From NCBI RefSeq assembly GCF_008014675.1, contig NZ_VOXD01000001.1, forward strand, positions 248,001 through 312,000: DNA of 64,000 nucleotides, read 5' to 3'. Shown piece by piece: positions 51,648 through 60,820 of the stretch (the first letter of the stretch is position 1; the number at the start of each line of letters is the position of its first letter). The position numbers and the translations under genes were made by a program. The notes under the pieces are model-generated. The model did no database searches. It was not told the origin of the DNA and saw only the letters and a program-made list of their open reading frames with translations. The stretch is from Neolewinella aurantiaca. Lineage in GTDB: Bacteria; Bacteroidota; Bacteroidia; Chitinophagales; Saprospiraceae.

Positions 51648-52604
51648 ATGCGTTTTCTGTTCATTTTTGTTTTGGTTTACTTTTTCGGGAGCACTCAGCT
51701 TTTCGCTCAGCGGGATTCCAGCTTCATCGAGCACTTCAGTAACCAGGCCCGGATCAACACAGGGTTTCGTTACCGGGATCGTTCGCTGGAGTTCGTCACT
51801 TCTTCGGGGGAGGAACTAAAATTAGAGAACGAGGTGCTGGCCTTCAGGATCGGCGGACGGTACAAGTTTGCCAGTTACACGTTCTCGATTCCTGTTGCCG
51901 ACCTGTCGGCAGGCGCGAACGAGGAAAAAGGCAAAAACCTCGGTCTGGGGCTGACGCTCTTTCTGCGACAGCACCTGCTTTCCGGCAGCTTCAGAAGCAC
52001 GAAGGGCTTCAGTTCGATTGCTCCGGACGGAGAGCGAACCTTCAGAGAAGACGTCGATCTCTTTTCGGCTACGCTGTATGGCTTTCACGTTTTCAACCAC
52101 AAACGCTTCAGCCTGCGCTCAAGCTTCAAGCAAAGAGACCGCCAACTAAAGAGTTACGGCTCATTTCTTGGCGGAGCGCTCTTCGATCGCCGGCTACTGA
52201 CTTCGGACGGATTGTTGGTCCCGCTTGAAAACGGCGAAGAGGAATGGCTTACGCGTCTTGCCCAAACCAAGATTGGGCTTGGGGTGGGCTACGCCCACAC
52301 TTTCATCCTCGGCAAGCGGGTGTTCATAACGCCCTTTGCGATCGTCGGGCCGGAATTTCGCTTCATCAATACCGATAACGTAAGCGGCAAACGAAAAACG
52401 GATAACCTGAGGATAAGTCCACGTTTGCGGGGCTATCTGGCTATCGGCTGGAACGGAGACAAAACTGCGGTCTCACTCAATACTCTTTACTTCCCCGGGC
52501 TGGATATCACCGAGAACCTGGATACCCGCTTCGACAACTTCACCGTCGAGCTAAGGGTGACCTGCCGGCTGCAACACTCCGCTGCTCACAAAAAAAAGAA
52601 CTAA
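51648..52604 (+). CDS. Outer-membrane beta-barrel-like protein (possible DUF4421)
   Basis: A 318-residue exported protein (signal MRFLFIFVLVYFFGSTQLFAQ) with alternating polar/hydrophobic strands throughout (INTGFRYRDRSLEFVTS, AFRIGGRYKFASYTFSIPVADL, LGLGLTLFLRQHLLSG, FSLRSSFKQRDRQL, RLRGYLAIGWNGD), which suggests an outer-membrane barrel. The general pattern recalls DUF4421 proteins of Bacteroidota, but I cannot confirm this. The function is unknown. Its stop overlaps the start of the next gene by one base, so translation is probably coupled. Confidence 0.6.
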   Translation: MRFLFIFVLVYFFGSTQLFAQRDSSFIEHFSNQARINTGFRYRDRSLEFVTSSGEELKLENEVLAFRIGGRYKFASYTFSIPVADLSAGANEEKGKNLGLGLTLFLRQHLLSGSFRSTKGFSSIAPDGERTFREDVDLFSATLYGFHVFNHKRFSLRSSFKQRDRQLKSYGSFLGGALFDRRLLTSDGLLVPLENGEEEWLTRLAQTKIGLGVGYAHTFILGKRVFITPFAIVGPEFRFINTDNVSGKRKTDNLRISPRLRGYLAIGWNGDKTAVSLNTLYFPGLDITENLDTRFDNFTVELRVTCRLQHSAAHKKKN

Positions 52605-52954
52605 TGCCGTTTCTAGTCATTGCCTTTGGAGTGCTGCTTATAGCTGCGGGAGTGTACCACTTCGTAAACCCTGCTTTTTACAACCCGATGATGCCCAGGT
52701 GGTTTCCGCGGGAGTTGGCCAACGTCGCTGGCGGCATCGCGGAGGTAATCATCGGTATTGCACTGCTGGTTCCTTCCTGGAAAACCTACGGGCTCTACGC
52801 AGCCTGCGCGCTGATGGTCGTCTTTTTGCCACTCCACATCTGGGACCTCCTGAAGCCCAGGCCAGCGATCGGGCCGCATTGGGTGGCAACTATTCGCTTG
52901 CTGCTGCAGTTCTTACTGATCTGGTGGCTTTGGTGGGAGGCTTCGGCGAAGTAA
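52604..52954 (+). CDS. DoxX-like four-helix membrane protein
   Basis: A 116-residue protein with four hydrophobic helices: FLVIAFGVLLIAAGVYHF, AEVIIGIALLVPSW, YAACALMVVFLPLHIWDLL and IRLLLQFLLIWWLWW. The motif VYHFVNPAFYNPMMPRWFP between helices 1 and 2 is typical of DoxX-like/MauE-type proteins of unknown function. It starts at ATG overlapping the stop of the preceding barrel gene (TAATG), indicating a two-gene operon. Confidence 0.78.
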   Translation: MPFLVIAFGVLLIAAGVYHFVNPAFYNPMMPRWFPRELANVAGGIAEVIIGIALLVPSWKTYGLYAACALMVVFLPLHIWDLLKPRPAIGPHWVATIRLLLQFLLIWWLWWEASAK

Positions 52955-53071
52955 CGTTAAGATACCGTGAAAATCGCCATATATTGCCCCTCTGTGATGT
53001 TAGCTGAGCATACTATTATGCATTCTCCGTTAGTTTTACATCAACACACCAGAAACTGAAAATTAAGTATT

Positions 53072-54040
53072 ATGGAAATCCAAGTTCAATCTGAAGCCGA
53101 ACAGAACGGCGACCGCAACGGAAAGGTAGCCGCAGGCATCGGTTTTATCTTATTCGTGATCGTACTGCTGATCCCCATTTTCTTTAAGCTCAACCCACCT
53201 CCGGGCCAGCCAGGTATCGCGGTGTTGCTTGCTTTCGATGATCAGGGATCGGGAGACAATCCCGCCGGGCCATCGTCTCCTTCGGAGCCGGTAACCGAGC
53301 CTCAGCCCGTAGAACCGCCGCCGCCCGCGCCGGAGGTCAAACCTGAACCTGTGCCTGAACCTCCTAAACCATCTTCTACGCCTAAGCCGGTAGTGGAGCA
53401 GCGTGATGTAATTCAGGAAGAAACGGCTCAGGATATCGCTATTCGTAAGCAGAAGGCTCAGGAAGAAGCCCGTAAGCGCCAGGAAGAGGAAGTTCGCCGC
53501 CGTGAGGAGGCCGCAGCTCAGGCGGCCCGCGATCAGGCAGCCAAAGAGCGCCGTGAACAGGAAGCCCGGGAACAGGCTATCCGCGAAGCCAATGCTAAGG
53601 CGGAGGCCGAGCGCCAGGCCCGCGAAGCGCGCGCGCAGGCACTGCGAGACCAACTCTCCGGAGGGCTCTCCGGCAGCGGCAGCGGCTCGGGCGATACCGG
53701 TAAACCCGGTACCCAGGGACGCCCCGACGGTGTGAACGACGGAAGCGGAATCGTTGCCGGCTCCGGCCGTGTTTCCGGTGGACTTGGTGGTCGTGGGCTG
53801 GTTTCCAGCCCTGCCGTGAGGGAAAGCTCCCAAAAGTCGGGTACGGTTATCGTTGAGGTATGTGTAGGAGCGGATGGAAAGGTTACTACCGCCAAGTTTA
53901 CCCAGTCGGGCAGTACTACCGCTGACCCCACACTGGTGAAGGCAGCCGTCGACAATGCTAAGACCTGGAAGTTCTCTTCCGATGCTACCGCTCCACCTTC
54001 GCAGTGCGGAAGAATCACTTATACCTTCAAGGTACAGTAA
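53072..54040 (+). CDS. TonB/TolA-like energy transducer
   Basis: A 322-residue inner-membrane-anchored protein. An N-terminal cytoplasmic stretch is followed by a transmembrane helix at about 20-40 (AAGIGFILFVIVLLIPIFF), then a Pro/Glu-rich region (about 65-110), a long charged Ala/Glu/Arg helix (about 115-200, QEEARKRQEEEVRRREEAAAQ..) as in TolA, a Gly/Ser-rich linker, and a C-terminal TonB-like domain (about 245-322: GTVIVEVCVGADGKVTTAKF, then LVKAAVDNAKTWKFS). It should couple the proton gradient to outer-membrane transporters such as the SusC-like protein. No exbB or exbD gene is adjacent. Confidence 0.8.
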   Translation: MEIQVQSEAEQNGDRNGKVAAGIGFILFVIVLLIPIFFKLNPPPGQPGIAVLLAFDDQGSGDNPAGPSSPSEPVTEPQPVEPPPPAPEVKPEPVPEPPKPSSTPKPVVEQRDVIQEETAQDIAIRKQKAQEEARKRQEEEVRRREEAAAQAARDQAAKERREQEAREQAIREANAKAEAERQAREARAQALRDQLSGGLSGSGSGSGDTGKPGTQGRPDGVNDGSGIVAGSGRVSGGLGGRGLVSSPAVRESSQKSGTVIVEVCVGADGKVTTAKFTQSGSTTADPTLVKAAVDNAKTWKFSSDATAPPSQCGRITYTFKVQ

Positions 54041-54054
54041 CGATTCTCAACCAA

Positions 54055-56016
54055 TTATTGCAACAACAGCACGCGGGCTTCCTTGCCCGCCAGACCTATC
54101 TTTTGCAGTGAAACCGATTCCTTGCCTCTGGTGAGGTCAAGGCCGGTTTTGTAGCCGCCAACCATCTCTTGGTAAGGGGAGAGATCGTCGAGCGAAACAG
54201 CTTCGTTGTTCCCGTTAAAAACCACCATCACCGTTTCGTCTCCCTGGTGGCGGAAGTACACGTATACTCCGTCTCTGGGCACGAACTGGGTGAGCTTTCC
54301 GGTGGAAAGCGCTTTGCTGGCACGACGGTAAGTTGCCAGCGACGAAACGAATTCATGCAGAGCAGCCTGCGTAGCATTACGCCCGTCGGAGGTGAAAAGG
54401 TCGGTTTTGTCCCCCGGCCATCCGCCGGGGAAATCGACACGGCCGCCTTCGCCGAATGATCCGCCGGCTCCGGTAAGGCCCACCTCCGCGCCGTAGTAGA
54501 GCATCGGTATGCCGCGCATTGTCAACAGCAGCGCGAAGGCACTTTTCATCTTGGTTACGTCTTCGCCCAGCGAGGTGAAAACGCGGGCAACGTCGTGGTT
54601 ATCGAGAAAGATTACGTTTCTGGACGGGTCTTCATACAGGTAATCCTGGGCGAGCGTATAGTACAACCTGTTTACGCCTTCTGCCCAGCCGGGGTCGCGC
54701 CCCAGTGCTTCGTGGATTGCGTGGTAGAGCTGGAAATCTGTGACACCCGGCAGGTTGGTGTCGAATGCTTCGTGCAGCTTCCGGCCGCCCGCAAACCAGG
54801 CCTGAATTCCTATCCCGTTCATCCAGGTTTCTCCGTAGATACCCAGGTGCGGAATTTCCTGAAGTAACCGACGGTTCCATTCTGCGGCGAAGTCTCCGTC
54901 TGCGTAGGCGTAGGTATCGATCCGGTAGGCGTCCTGATTCGACCACAGGGTCCACCAGATGCTGTTCTGAATAAGGTAGTTGGCCACGTGTTTATTCTGC
55001 TGGTTGAGGTCCGGCATGTGCTTGTCGAACCAGCCGTCGGTCATCAGCTTGCGGTCGTATTCGCTTGCGTTGGGATCGAGGAGTGTAGGGGCCCGATAAG
55101 TTGTTTTGGTATATTCCGGCCACTGGTGAATCCAATCTGTTCCGGGGAGGTCCCGCATGAGGTAGTGCTGGTCACCAACGTGGTTGAAGATTACATCCAT
55201 AATTACCTTGATGCCTTTTTCGTGGGCTTTAGCGACCAGCTCTTTGTACTTTTCGTTGTCGCCCAGGCGGGGATCGATGCTGTAGTGATCAGTAACGGCG
55301 TAACCGTGATAACTGGCGTAGGCCTGGTTGTTTTCCAGGACAGGATTGAGCCAGAGAGCCGTGACTCCGAGCTTATGCAGGTAGTCCAGTTTATTGATGA
55401 TCCCCTGCAGATCGCCACCGTGCCGGAAGAAAAATTTCTGACGGTTCAGCAAGGTGTCATGCGTGCCGGCAACGACATCATTAGAAGGATCGCCGTTGGC
55501 AAACCGGTCGGGCATGACAAGGTAAATCATGTCCTGGGGCCCCAGTTGATCCCGGTCTACCCAGTCCTTACGGGGGTGGGGCAGTAACTCATAAGTTATG
55601 GTTTTTGGGGCGCGGCCGCGGGATGCAAGCTCCAGTTTTAAGGAGCATGGTTTTGTGCCGGGACTGATCCGAAGACCTATGAACAGATAGTTCGGGTTGG
55701 CCTCTCTGCTTACATACTCTACCGAAACACCTGGTTGCTGTACCGCAACGCTGGTATACGCAGCTATATCTTTTTCGTGAACCATTATTTCGAGCGCGGG
55801 CTCCTCCATGTTGGTCCACCAGTTGGGCGGGAATACACCCGTGTTGTCGGGATTTTCAAGTCCGGTTGGCTCACGCAGGAAGTATTCCGACTCCGGCTGA
55901 CCAAGCGCCCGCTGCTGCATCGGGTCATCGTTGTAAACAGCAGGGTCCTGGGCAAAACAATTCAACGCTCCAATCGCCAGCGCGAGGAGTAAAAGGGTTT
56001 TCATACTACTTTTCAT
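54055..56016 (-). CDS. Secreted alpha-amylase family enzyme (neopullulanase/SusA-like)
   Basis: A 653-residue GH13 enzyme acting on starch-type glucans. The signal is MKSSMKTLLLLALAIGALNCFAQ. An N-terminal beta-sandwich (about 60-160) precedes the barrel: VMPDRFANGDPSND, MDVIFNHVGD, the nucleophile in AYRIDTYAYAD (near 367), the acid in YGETWMNGIG (near 393) and the third carboxylate in FLDNHDVAR (near 475). Family members are neopullulanases and cyclomaltodextrinases. Repeat copy 20 encodes ASRGRAP in the N-terminal domain. It is convergent with the tonB gene, 14 bp apart. The start at 56016 is chosen as the first ATG of the signal peptide; the ATG at 56004 is possible. Confidence 0.9.
   Translation of the reverse strand: MKSSMKTLLLLALAIGALNCFAQDPAVYNDDPMQQRALGQPESEYFLREPTGLENPDNTGVFPPNWWTNMEEPALEIMVHEKDIAAYTSVAVQQPGVSVEYVSREANPNYLFIGLRISPGTKPCSLKLELASRGRAPKTITYELLPHPRKDWVDRDQLGPQDMIYLVMPDRFANGDPSNDVVAGTHDTLLNRQKFFFRHGGDLQGIINKLDYLHKLGVTALWLNPVLENNQAYASYHGYAVTDHYSIDPRLGDNEKYKELVAKAHEKGIKVIMDVIFNHVGDQHYLMRDLPGTDWIHQWPEYTKTTYRAPTLLDPNASEYDRKLMTDGWFDKHMPDLNQQNKHVANYLIQNSIWWTLWSNQDAYRIDTYAYADGDFAAEWNRRLLQEIPHLGIYGETWMNGIGIQAWFAGGRKLHEAFDTNLPGVTDFQLYHAIHEALGRDPGWAEGVNRLYYTLAQDYLYEDPSRNVIFLDNHDVARVFTSLGEDVTKMKSAFALLLTMRGIPMLYYGAEVGLTGAGGSFGEGGRVDFPGGWPGDKTDLFTSDGRNATQAALHEFVSSLATYRRASKALSTGKLTQFVPRDGVYVYFRHQGDETVMVVFNGNNEAVSLDDLSPYQEMVGGYKTGLDLTRGKESVSLQKIGLAGKEARVLLLQ
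55609..55628 (-). repeat. Bipartite repeat, copy 20 (20-nt variant, intragenic)
   Basis: The plus strand reads GGCGCGGCCGCGGGATGCAA; the extra A matches copies 5 and 12. On the coding strand of the amylase gene it reads L-A-S-R-G-R-A-P in a loop of the N-terminal domain. Confidence 0.6.
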
Positions 56017-56113
56017 GGTGTGAATATAAGGTCTTCTTTCAGACTGTAAACTTCTTTTCGTAACACAGTAACTGTGCGAAGCTACGGGCCATTGTTTGCT
56101 CAAAAAACTGCCC

Positions 56114-56132
56114 TTGCACCTGCGACCGCGCC
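56114..56132 (+). repeat. Bipartite 19-mer repeat, copy 21
   Basis: TTGCACCTGCGACCGCGCC, a perfect match. It is intergenic, 97 bp upstream of the amylase start and pointing away from it. Confidence 0.85.
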
Positions 56133-56312
56133 CACAAATCAGGTCAGTTGAGCAAAAGGAAATGGCTGTGATTGCCTCCGGAAAGTTTGACCAGGCAGGA
56201 CCGTGAGGTCTTCGTTTTCTTTAGCTGCGGTTTCAACAACAAGGTATATTGTCATCGGGCGCAAGCCAGATTGTCGAGTGGGTGTAAAGCCATAAAAGCC
56301 GGCCGGACCGCC

Positions 56313-56352
56313 ATTAAATAAAATGGGCTGGTTGCACAGCAACCAGCCCATT
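56313..56352 (-). terminator. Rho-independent terminator of the TPR gene
   Basis: AATGGGCTGGTTGC (56322-56335) pairs with GCAACCAGCCCATT (56339-56352), a perfect 14-bp stem with an ACA loop; on the minus strand TTTATTTAATGG follows. Confidence 0.8.
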
Positions 56353-56386
56353 CTGCTTTGGAAATAAGAGTTCCGGTGGGAATCTC

Positions 56387-57721
56387 TTACATGCCTTTCT
56401 CCTTGAAGTAAGACTTCTCAACTGTTCCACCGGCCTGGATGGTCTCGATCCGTGTCTTGAACTCGCCGGAAATTTCGTACTCGCTGTTACGGGCGTACAT
56501 TTCCTTAAGGGCGATAAGGGTGTTCAAGTCGCTTGGGTCAGCCATTTCTGCTTTCTGGAAGTAAGGAAGCGCTTTGTTGAACTCAGCGTCTACTTTTTCT
56601 TTCAGTTCTGCGTACTTTTTCTGGCCTTCTTTGCTGAAGTCGCTGTCGAGCTCAACGAGCTGCTGAGACATGCTTGCACCGCGGTTGTAGATCATAGCAC
56701 CGAGGCTGTAGATCAGGCGGGCAGCTTCGGGGTCTTTGGTAAGACCTTCTTCGTACTTGCTCTGAGCCTTCATGAAGTACTCATCGGCAGCTTCAGTGTT
56801 GCCTTCCTCTTTGTTGCTGTTGTAGAGCTGCTCGTACACCTGGCCGAGGGTAGCGTAGAGGCTGATGTTGTCAGGTTCTCTTGCAATCGCTTCGTCAAGT
56901 TTAGCAGTGAGCACGTCCAGTTGCTTTTCAGCGAGGTAGTAGTTGATCTCAGTAAAGAGGAGCGAGCTTTCGTCAGGGAAAGCAGCACGGCCTTCCTGAA
57001 GAACCTTGAAGGCGTTCTCTTTGTCACCCTTGGCGTCGTAGACCTTGTAGAGGCCATCGTAAACAGAAGCGTCGTCGTACTTGGCTTCGTAGAGGCTTAC
57101 GAACAGTGGCTCGGCAGTCTCGAAGTCTTCCATCAGGATGGCAGAAAGGCCACCGTAGTACTTCTCATCCATCACTTTAGTGTCGTCAAGGCTGGATTCT
57201 CCTCCGTTTGCACCGAGGAATTCGTGAACCATCACGCTGGTCTGGAAAGCGTCCAGAGATGCTTTGTAGTCCTGGTCTTTGATGGCGTAGATGCCTTCGT
57301 TGGAAAGGTTAGCCTGAAGTGCAGCGAGTCCTTTGAGGGCTGCCTTTTTATCTTTCTTACCTTTCTTCGGGTCAGCGTTTTTAAACGCCATCATGTAAGC
57401 TTCGGCTGCTTTTACAGCGGGGCTTTCAACAAGGTTGGTTACTTCTCCGAGACCGGTAGAGCGGGCCAGTACGTAAGAGTTAACCGCGCCGGAGTAGATG
57501 TCACCGGCTTCAACCAATGCCTTGGAGTTGGACTTCATAGAGCCGTCTGCCATTACTTTGTTGATCATGTCAACAGCTTCGGTGAGCTTAGTGGCATCCT
57601 GGTTGAGAGTATAAGAATCGAACGCTTTTTTAGCGCTTTTGAGTGCCTCCTCTGCAGTTTGAGCCATTACTGATGTAACGGACAAAAAGAGAACGAGCAT
57701 GCTGAAGAATAATTTACGCAT
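56387..57721 (-). CDS. Secreted TPR-repeat protein downstream of gyrA
   Basis: A 444-residue exported protein (signal MRKLFFSMLVLFLSVTSVMAQ). The mature part is helical and composed of tetratricopeptide repeats, with KAFDSYTLNQDATKLTEAVDMINKVM near 32-57 and recognisable repeat pairs such as ASVYDGLYKVYDAKGDKENAFKVLQEGRAAFP, AREPDNISLYATLGQVYEQLY and FMKAQSKYEEGLTKDPE. It is a scaffold for unknown envelope partners. A TPR gene immediately after gyrA is, as far as I recall, a recurring arrangement in Bacteroidota. It has its own terminator and a 249-bp gap to gyrA. Confidence 0.8.
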   Translation of the reverse strand: MRKLFFSMLVLFLSVTSVMAQTAEEALKSAKKAFDSYTLNQDATKLTEAVDMINKVMADGSMKSNSKALVEAGDIYSGAVNSYVLARSTGLGEVTNLVESPAVKAAEAYMMAFKNADPKKGKKDKKAALKGLAALQANLSNEGIYAIKDQDYKASLDAFQTSVMVHEFLGANGGESSLDDTKVMDEKYYGGLSAILMEDFETAEPLFVSLYEAKYDDASVYDGLYKVYDAKGDKENAFKVLQEGRAAFPDESSLLFTEINYYLAEKQLDVLTAKLDEAIAREPDNISLYATLGQVYEQLYNSNKEEGNTEAADEYFMKAQSKYEEGLTKDPEAARLIYSLGAMIYNRGASMSQQLVELDSDFSKEGQKKYAELKEKVDAEFNKALPYFQKAEMADPSDLNTLIALKEMYARNSEYEISGEFKTRIETIQAGGTVEKSYFKEKGM

Positions 57722-57879
57722 GGTTGGTTGTTTGTTGGTTTTTCGTAATTGTTGACGCCCTGTATGACGTTTCCTATCCCAAAGGGAACAACATGAAAAC
57801 GTTAAGCGCGGGCGCAAATGTCGTTAATGGAAGCTTAAAAAAGAAAGATTCCGGAGAGGCAGTGCAAATTGAGCCTCCT

Positions 57880-57926
57880 CTACTTAAAATGCCCGCCCCA
57901 CCATTTTGTTCGGCTGGGCGGGCATT
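57880..57926 (-). terminator. Rho-independent terminator of gyrA
   Basis: AATGCCCGCCC (57888-57898) pairs with GGGCGGGCATT (57916-57926) over 11 bp with a 17-nt loop; it lies 45 bp after the gyrA stop. The trailing T tract is weak. Confidence 0.7.
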
Positions 57927-57970
57927 ACGTTGTGTCGGCAGCGGGTCACCGCTGCTGAAGAGAGCCTGGT

Positions 57971-60529
57971 CTATTCTTCCTCGTCGTCTTCCCCTGCAGG
58001 AACCACGGCGACGTCAGCAATAGAGTCTCCTTTTTCGAGGCGGATGAGCTTAACACCCTGAGTAGAACGGCCCATTACCCGCAGGTCAGCCATTTTGGTC
58101 CGGATGAGAATACCCGAGCGGTTGGTGATCATCAGGTCATTGTCTTCTGTGACTCCCTTGATGGTTACCAGCTCACCGGTTTTATCGGTGATGTTCATGG
58201 TTTTTACACCTTTACCACCCCGGTTTGTAACGCGGTATTCTTTCCAGTCGGTTCGCTTACCCATTCCCTGGGAGCTCACCACGAGGATGGTCTTGTCCGC
58301 ATCCTGTTCGTGATCCAGCGTGACCATGCCTACGACTTCGTCGTCGGGGCCGTCGAGCGAGATACCCCGTACACCTGCCGCATTGCGGCCCATGTTCCGG
58401 ACTTTAGCTTCCTCGAAGTGGATCGCCTGGCCTTTCTTGGTTGCCAGGAAGACCGCACTGCTGCCGTTGGTAAGCTTAACTTCCAGCAACTGATCACCTT
58501 CGTTGATGGTGATGGCGTTGATTCCATTGGTCCGCGGACGGCTGTACGCCTCCAGGCTGGTTTTCTTGACCTGGCCACGTTTGGTGGCAAAAATGATGGA
58601 ATGAGAGTTCAGGAACTCCTCGTCCGTGAGGTCTGCAACGCTGATGTAAGCCTTCACGTTGTCGTCTTTCGGCATCGCGAGGATGTTCTGGATGACGCGA
58701 CCTGCAGATTGTTTGCCGGCTTCGGGGATCTCGTAGATGCGCAACCAGAAGCAACGTCCCTGCTCGGTGAAGAGCATCAGGTAGTTGTGGTTACTGGCGA
58801 TAAACATGTGCTCAAGGAAATCCTTGTCCCGTGTTTTGGAGCCGCGGCTGCCGCGGCCACCTCTGCTTTGCGAGCGGTATTCGGCAACGGGCGTACGCTT
58901 GATGTAACCGAGTTTAGAGATGGTGACCACAACGTCCTCATCGGGGATCATATCGGTGATCGAAATCTCCGAAGTGTCGAAGCTGATTTCCGAACGGCGC
59001 TCGTCTCCGAAGCGGGTTTTTACTTCCGTTAGTTCTTCTTTTACGATGGTGCGTTGGCGTGCTTCGCTGGCCAGGATGTCCTTAAGGTCATCAATGATGC
59101 CTTTGATCTCAGCGTATTCTTCGCGGATCTTATCGATTTCAAGACCGGTCAGTTTCTGGAGGCGCATATCGAGGATGGCCTTAGCTTGCCACTCCGAGAG
59201 TACATTGTCTCCTTCAACGATGAATTCTCCGGTTTGAACTTCTTCGACGAGATCACGGAACTTGGCCCAGAAGGCTTTTTTGTCGTCGATGAAATCGCCT
59301 TTCATCAGTCCCTGCTTCGCTTCTTCCGGGTTGGCGCTGGCGCGGATCAGGGCGATCACTTCGTCCAGATAATCCAGTGCGATCAGCAGACCGATCAGGA
59401 TGTGGGCCCGGGCAAGGGCTTTGTTGAGCTCGAACTGGGTCCGGCGTTGGATGACTTCGATGCGGAAGAGGATGAACTCTTCCATCTGCTCTTTGAGGTT
59501 CAGTGTCATCGGGCGACCGTTGACGAGGCAGACGTTGTTGACACCGTAGCTGCTCTGGAGCGGCGTGTACTTAAAGAGGTAGCTGAGAACGATAGAGGCC
59601 ATCGCGTCGCGCTTCACTTCTACCTCAACCCGCAGTCCGTCACGGTCCGAAAGATCGGCTACGTTACGGATTCCTTCTACTTTGCCTTCGTTCGCCAGTT
59701 CGGCAATTTTCTGGACGAGGACAGATTTGTTTACCTGATAAGGGATCTCGGTAATCACGATCGTCTCGCGGTCATCGGAATCAACAACGATCTCGGTACG
59801 TGCGCGCAGTACTACGCGGCCACGGCCGGTACGGAAAGCTTCTTTTACTCCTTCGATACCGTAGATGATACCACCGGTTGGAAAGTCGGGGGCTTTAACG
59901 AACTCCATGAGTTCGTCGATGGTGATTTCCGGATTGTCAACAGTCGCAATGATTCCATCGACCACCTCATTGAGGTTGTGGGGCATCATGTTGGTTGCCA
60001 TACCTACAGCGATACCAGAGGCACCGTTCACGAGGAGGTTCGGTATTTTTGTAGGTAGAACAGTAGGTTCCTTCAGCGTGTCGTCGAAGTTGAGCTGATG
60101 GTCTACGGTGTCTTTATCGAGATCACCAAGGATGCTTTCGCTGATGCGACGCATCCGGGCCTCGGTATATCGCATTGCAGCGGGAGAGTCGCCATCCATG
60201 GAGCCGAAGTTACCCTGCCCGTCTACAAGAGGGTAGCGGAGGCTCCAGTCCTGGGCCATCCGCACCATGGTGTCGTAAACAGAAGTGTCTCCGTGAGGGT
60301 GGTATTTACCAAGCACCTCACCAACAATACGGGCCGATTTTTTGTGGCTGTTGCGGAAGCTCAGTCCGAGCTGTTCCATACCGAAAAGTACGCGGCGGTG
60401 CACTGGTTTCAGTCCGTCGCGTACATCGGGCAGAGCCCGGCTCACGATCACCGACATCGAATAGTCGATGTAAGCCGATTTCATCTGGTCTTCAATGTTG
60501 ACCGGGATGATTCGCTGTTTATCTGGCAT
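57971..60529 (-). CDS. gyrA: DNA gyrase subunit A
   Basis: An 852-residue GyrA, the DNA-breaking and rejoining subunit of gyrase. The active-site tyrosine is Y121 in [10 protein letters not shown]. The quinolone-resistance region reads [21 protein letters not shown], with Thr82 at the place of E. coli Ser83 and Asp86 retained at that of Asp87. The C-terminal beta-pinwheel contains six blades, with the GyrA box near 540-550 ([23 protein letters not shown]) and an acidic tail ([11 protein letters not shown]). ParC is the alternative, but the GyrA box and the acidic tail favour GyrA. Upstream is a repeat pair (copies 22 and 23). Confidence 0.93.
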   Translation of the reverse strand: MPDKQRIIPVNIEDQMKSAYIDYSMSVIVSRALPDVRDGLKPVHRRVLFGMEQLGLSFRNSHKKSARIVGEVLGKYHPHGDTSVYDTMVRMAQDWSLRYPLVDGQGNFGSMDGDSPAAMRYTEARMRRISESILGDLDKDTVDHQLNFDDTLKEPTVLPTKIPNLLVNGASGIAVGMATNMMPHNLNEVVDGIIATVDNPEITIDELMEFVKAPDFPTGGIIYGIEGVKEAFRTGRGRVVLRARTEIVVDSDDRETIVITEIPYQVNKSVLVQKIAELANEGKVEGIRNVADLSDRDGLRVEVEVKRDAMASIVLSYLFKYTPLQSSYGVNNVCLVNGRPMTLNLKEQMEEFILFRIEVIQRRTQFELNKALARAHILIGLLIALDYLDEVIALIRASANPEEAKQGLMKGDFIDDKKAFWAKFRDLVEEVQTGEFIVEGDNVLSEWQAKAILDMRLQKLTGLEIDKIREEYAEIKGIIDDLKDILASEARQRTIVKEELTEVKTRFGDERRSEISFDTSEISITDMIPDEDVVVTISKLGYIKRTPVAEYRSQSRGGRGSRGSKTRDKDFLEHMFIASNHNYLMLFTEQGRCFWLRIYEIPEAGKQSAGRVIQNILAMPKDDNVKAYISVADLTDEEFLNSHSIIFATKRGQVKKTSLEAYSRPRTNGINAITINEGDQLLEVKLTNGSSAVFLATKKGQAIHFEEAKVRNMGRNAAGVRGISLDGPDDEVVGMVTLDHEQDADKTILVVSSQGMGKRTDWKEYRVTNRGGKGVKTMNITDKTGELVTIKGVTEDNDLMITNRSGILIRTKMADLRVMGRSTQGVKLIRLEKGDSIADVAVVPAGEDDEEE

Positions 60530-60567
60530 ATTTTTTTATCTGGTATCTAAATCTTTTGCAGTATTTT

Positions 60568-60586
60568 GGCGCGGCCGCTGGTACAG
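60568..60586 (-). repeat. Bipartite 19-mer repeat, copy 22 (degenerate)
   Basis: The plus strand reads GGCGCGGCCGCTGGTACAG (three changes from the consensus). It lies 38 bp upstream of gyrA and points towards it. Confidence 0.6.
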
Positions 60587-60657
60587 GGATCGTTGAAAGC
60601 CAGGGTAGAAAGAGCCAGCGTTAAACTGGCGGAGACTACCATGCTCTTCAACCTTTT

Positions 60658-60676
60658 TTGCACCTGCGTCAGCGCC
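60658..60676 (+). repeat. Bipartite 19-mer repeat, copy 23
   Basis: TTGCACCTGCGTCAGCGCC, a perfect match. It lies 144 bp before the thioredoxin-fold lipoprotein start and points towards it; with copy 22 it forms an outward-facing pair. Confidence 0.85.
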
Positions 60677-60820
60677 CGTAAAACACGCTCTGCAAGTCCG
60701 TTCAGGACTGTTCGCGAAGGTACAAATTTTCCCGCCGTTTACCTATTTTTACGGCCCTAAAACCCCTCCGGAAACCTGGATTTTATCAACCCTCACCCTG
60801 TTAACAAACTCAACGCAACC

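Noticed and set aside
53628-53646. AGCGCGCGCGCAGGCACTG in the tonB gene as a repeat copy
   Set aside because: The TGCAA end is absent and the region is GC-rich Ala/Arg coding sequence where such matches arise by chance.
56139-56351. Seventy-codon frame on - between the amylase and TPR genes
   Set aside because: It begins inside the terminator hairpin of the TPR gene and has no recognisable domain; its later part is somewhat protein-like, so it is not fully excluded.
57804-57822. GCGCGGGCGCAAATG between gyrA and the TPR gene as a repeat copy
   Set aside because: Five or more differences from the consensus.
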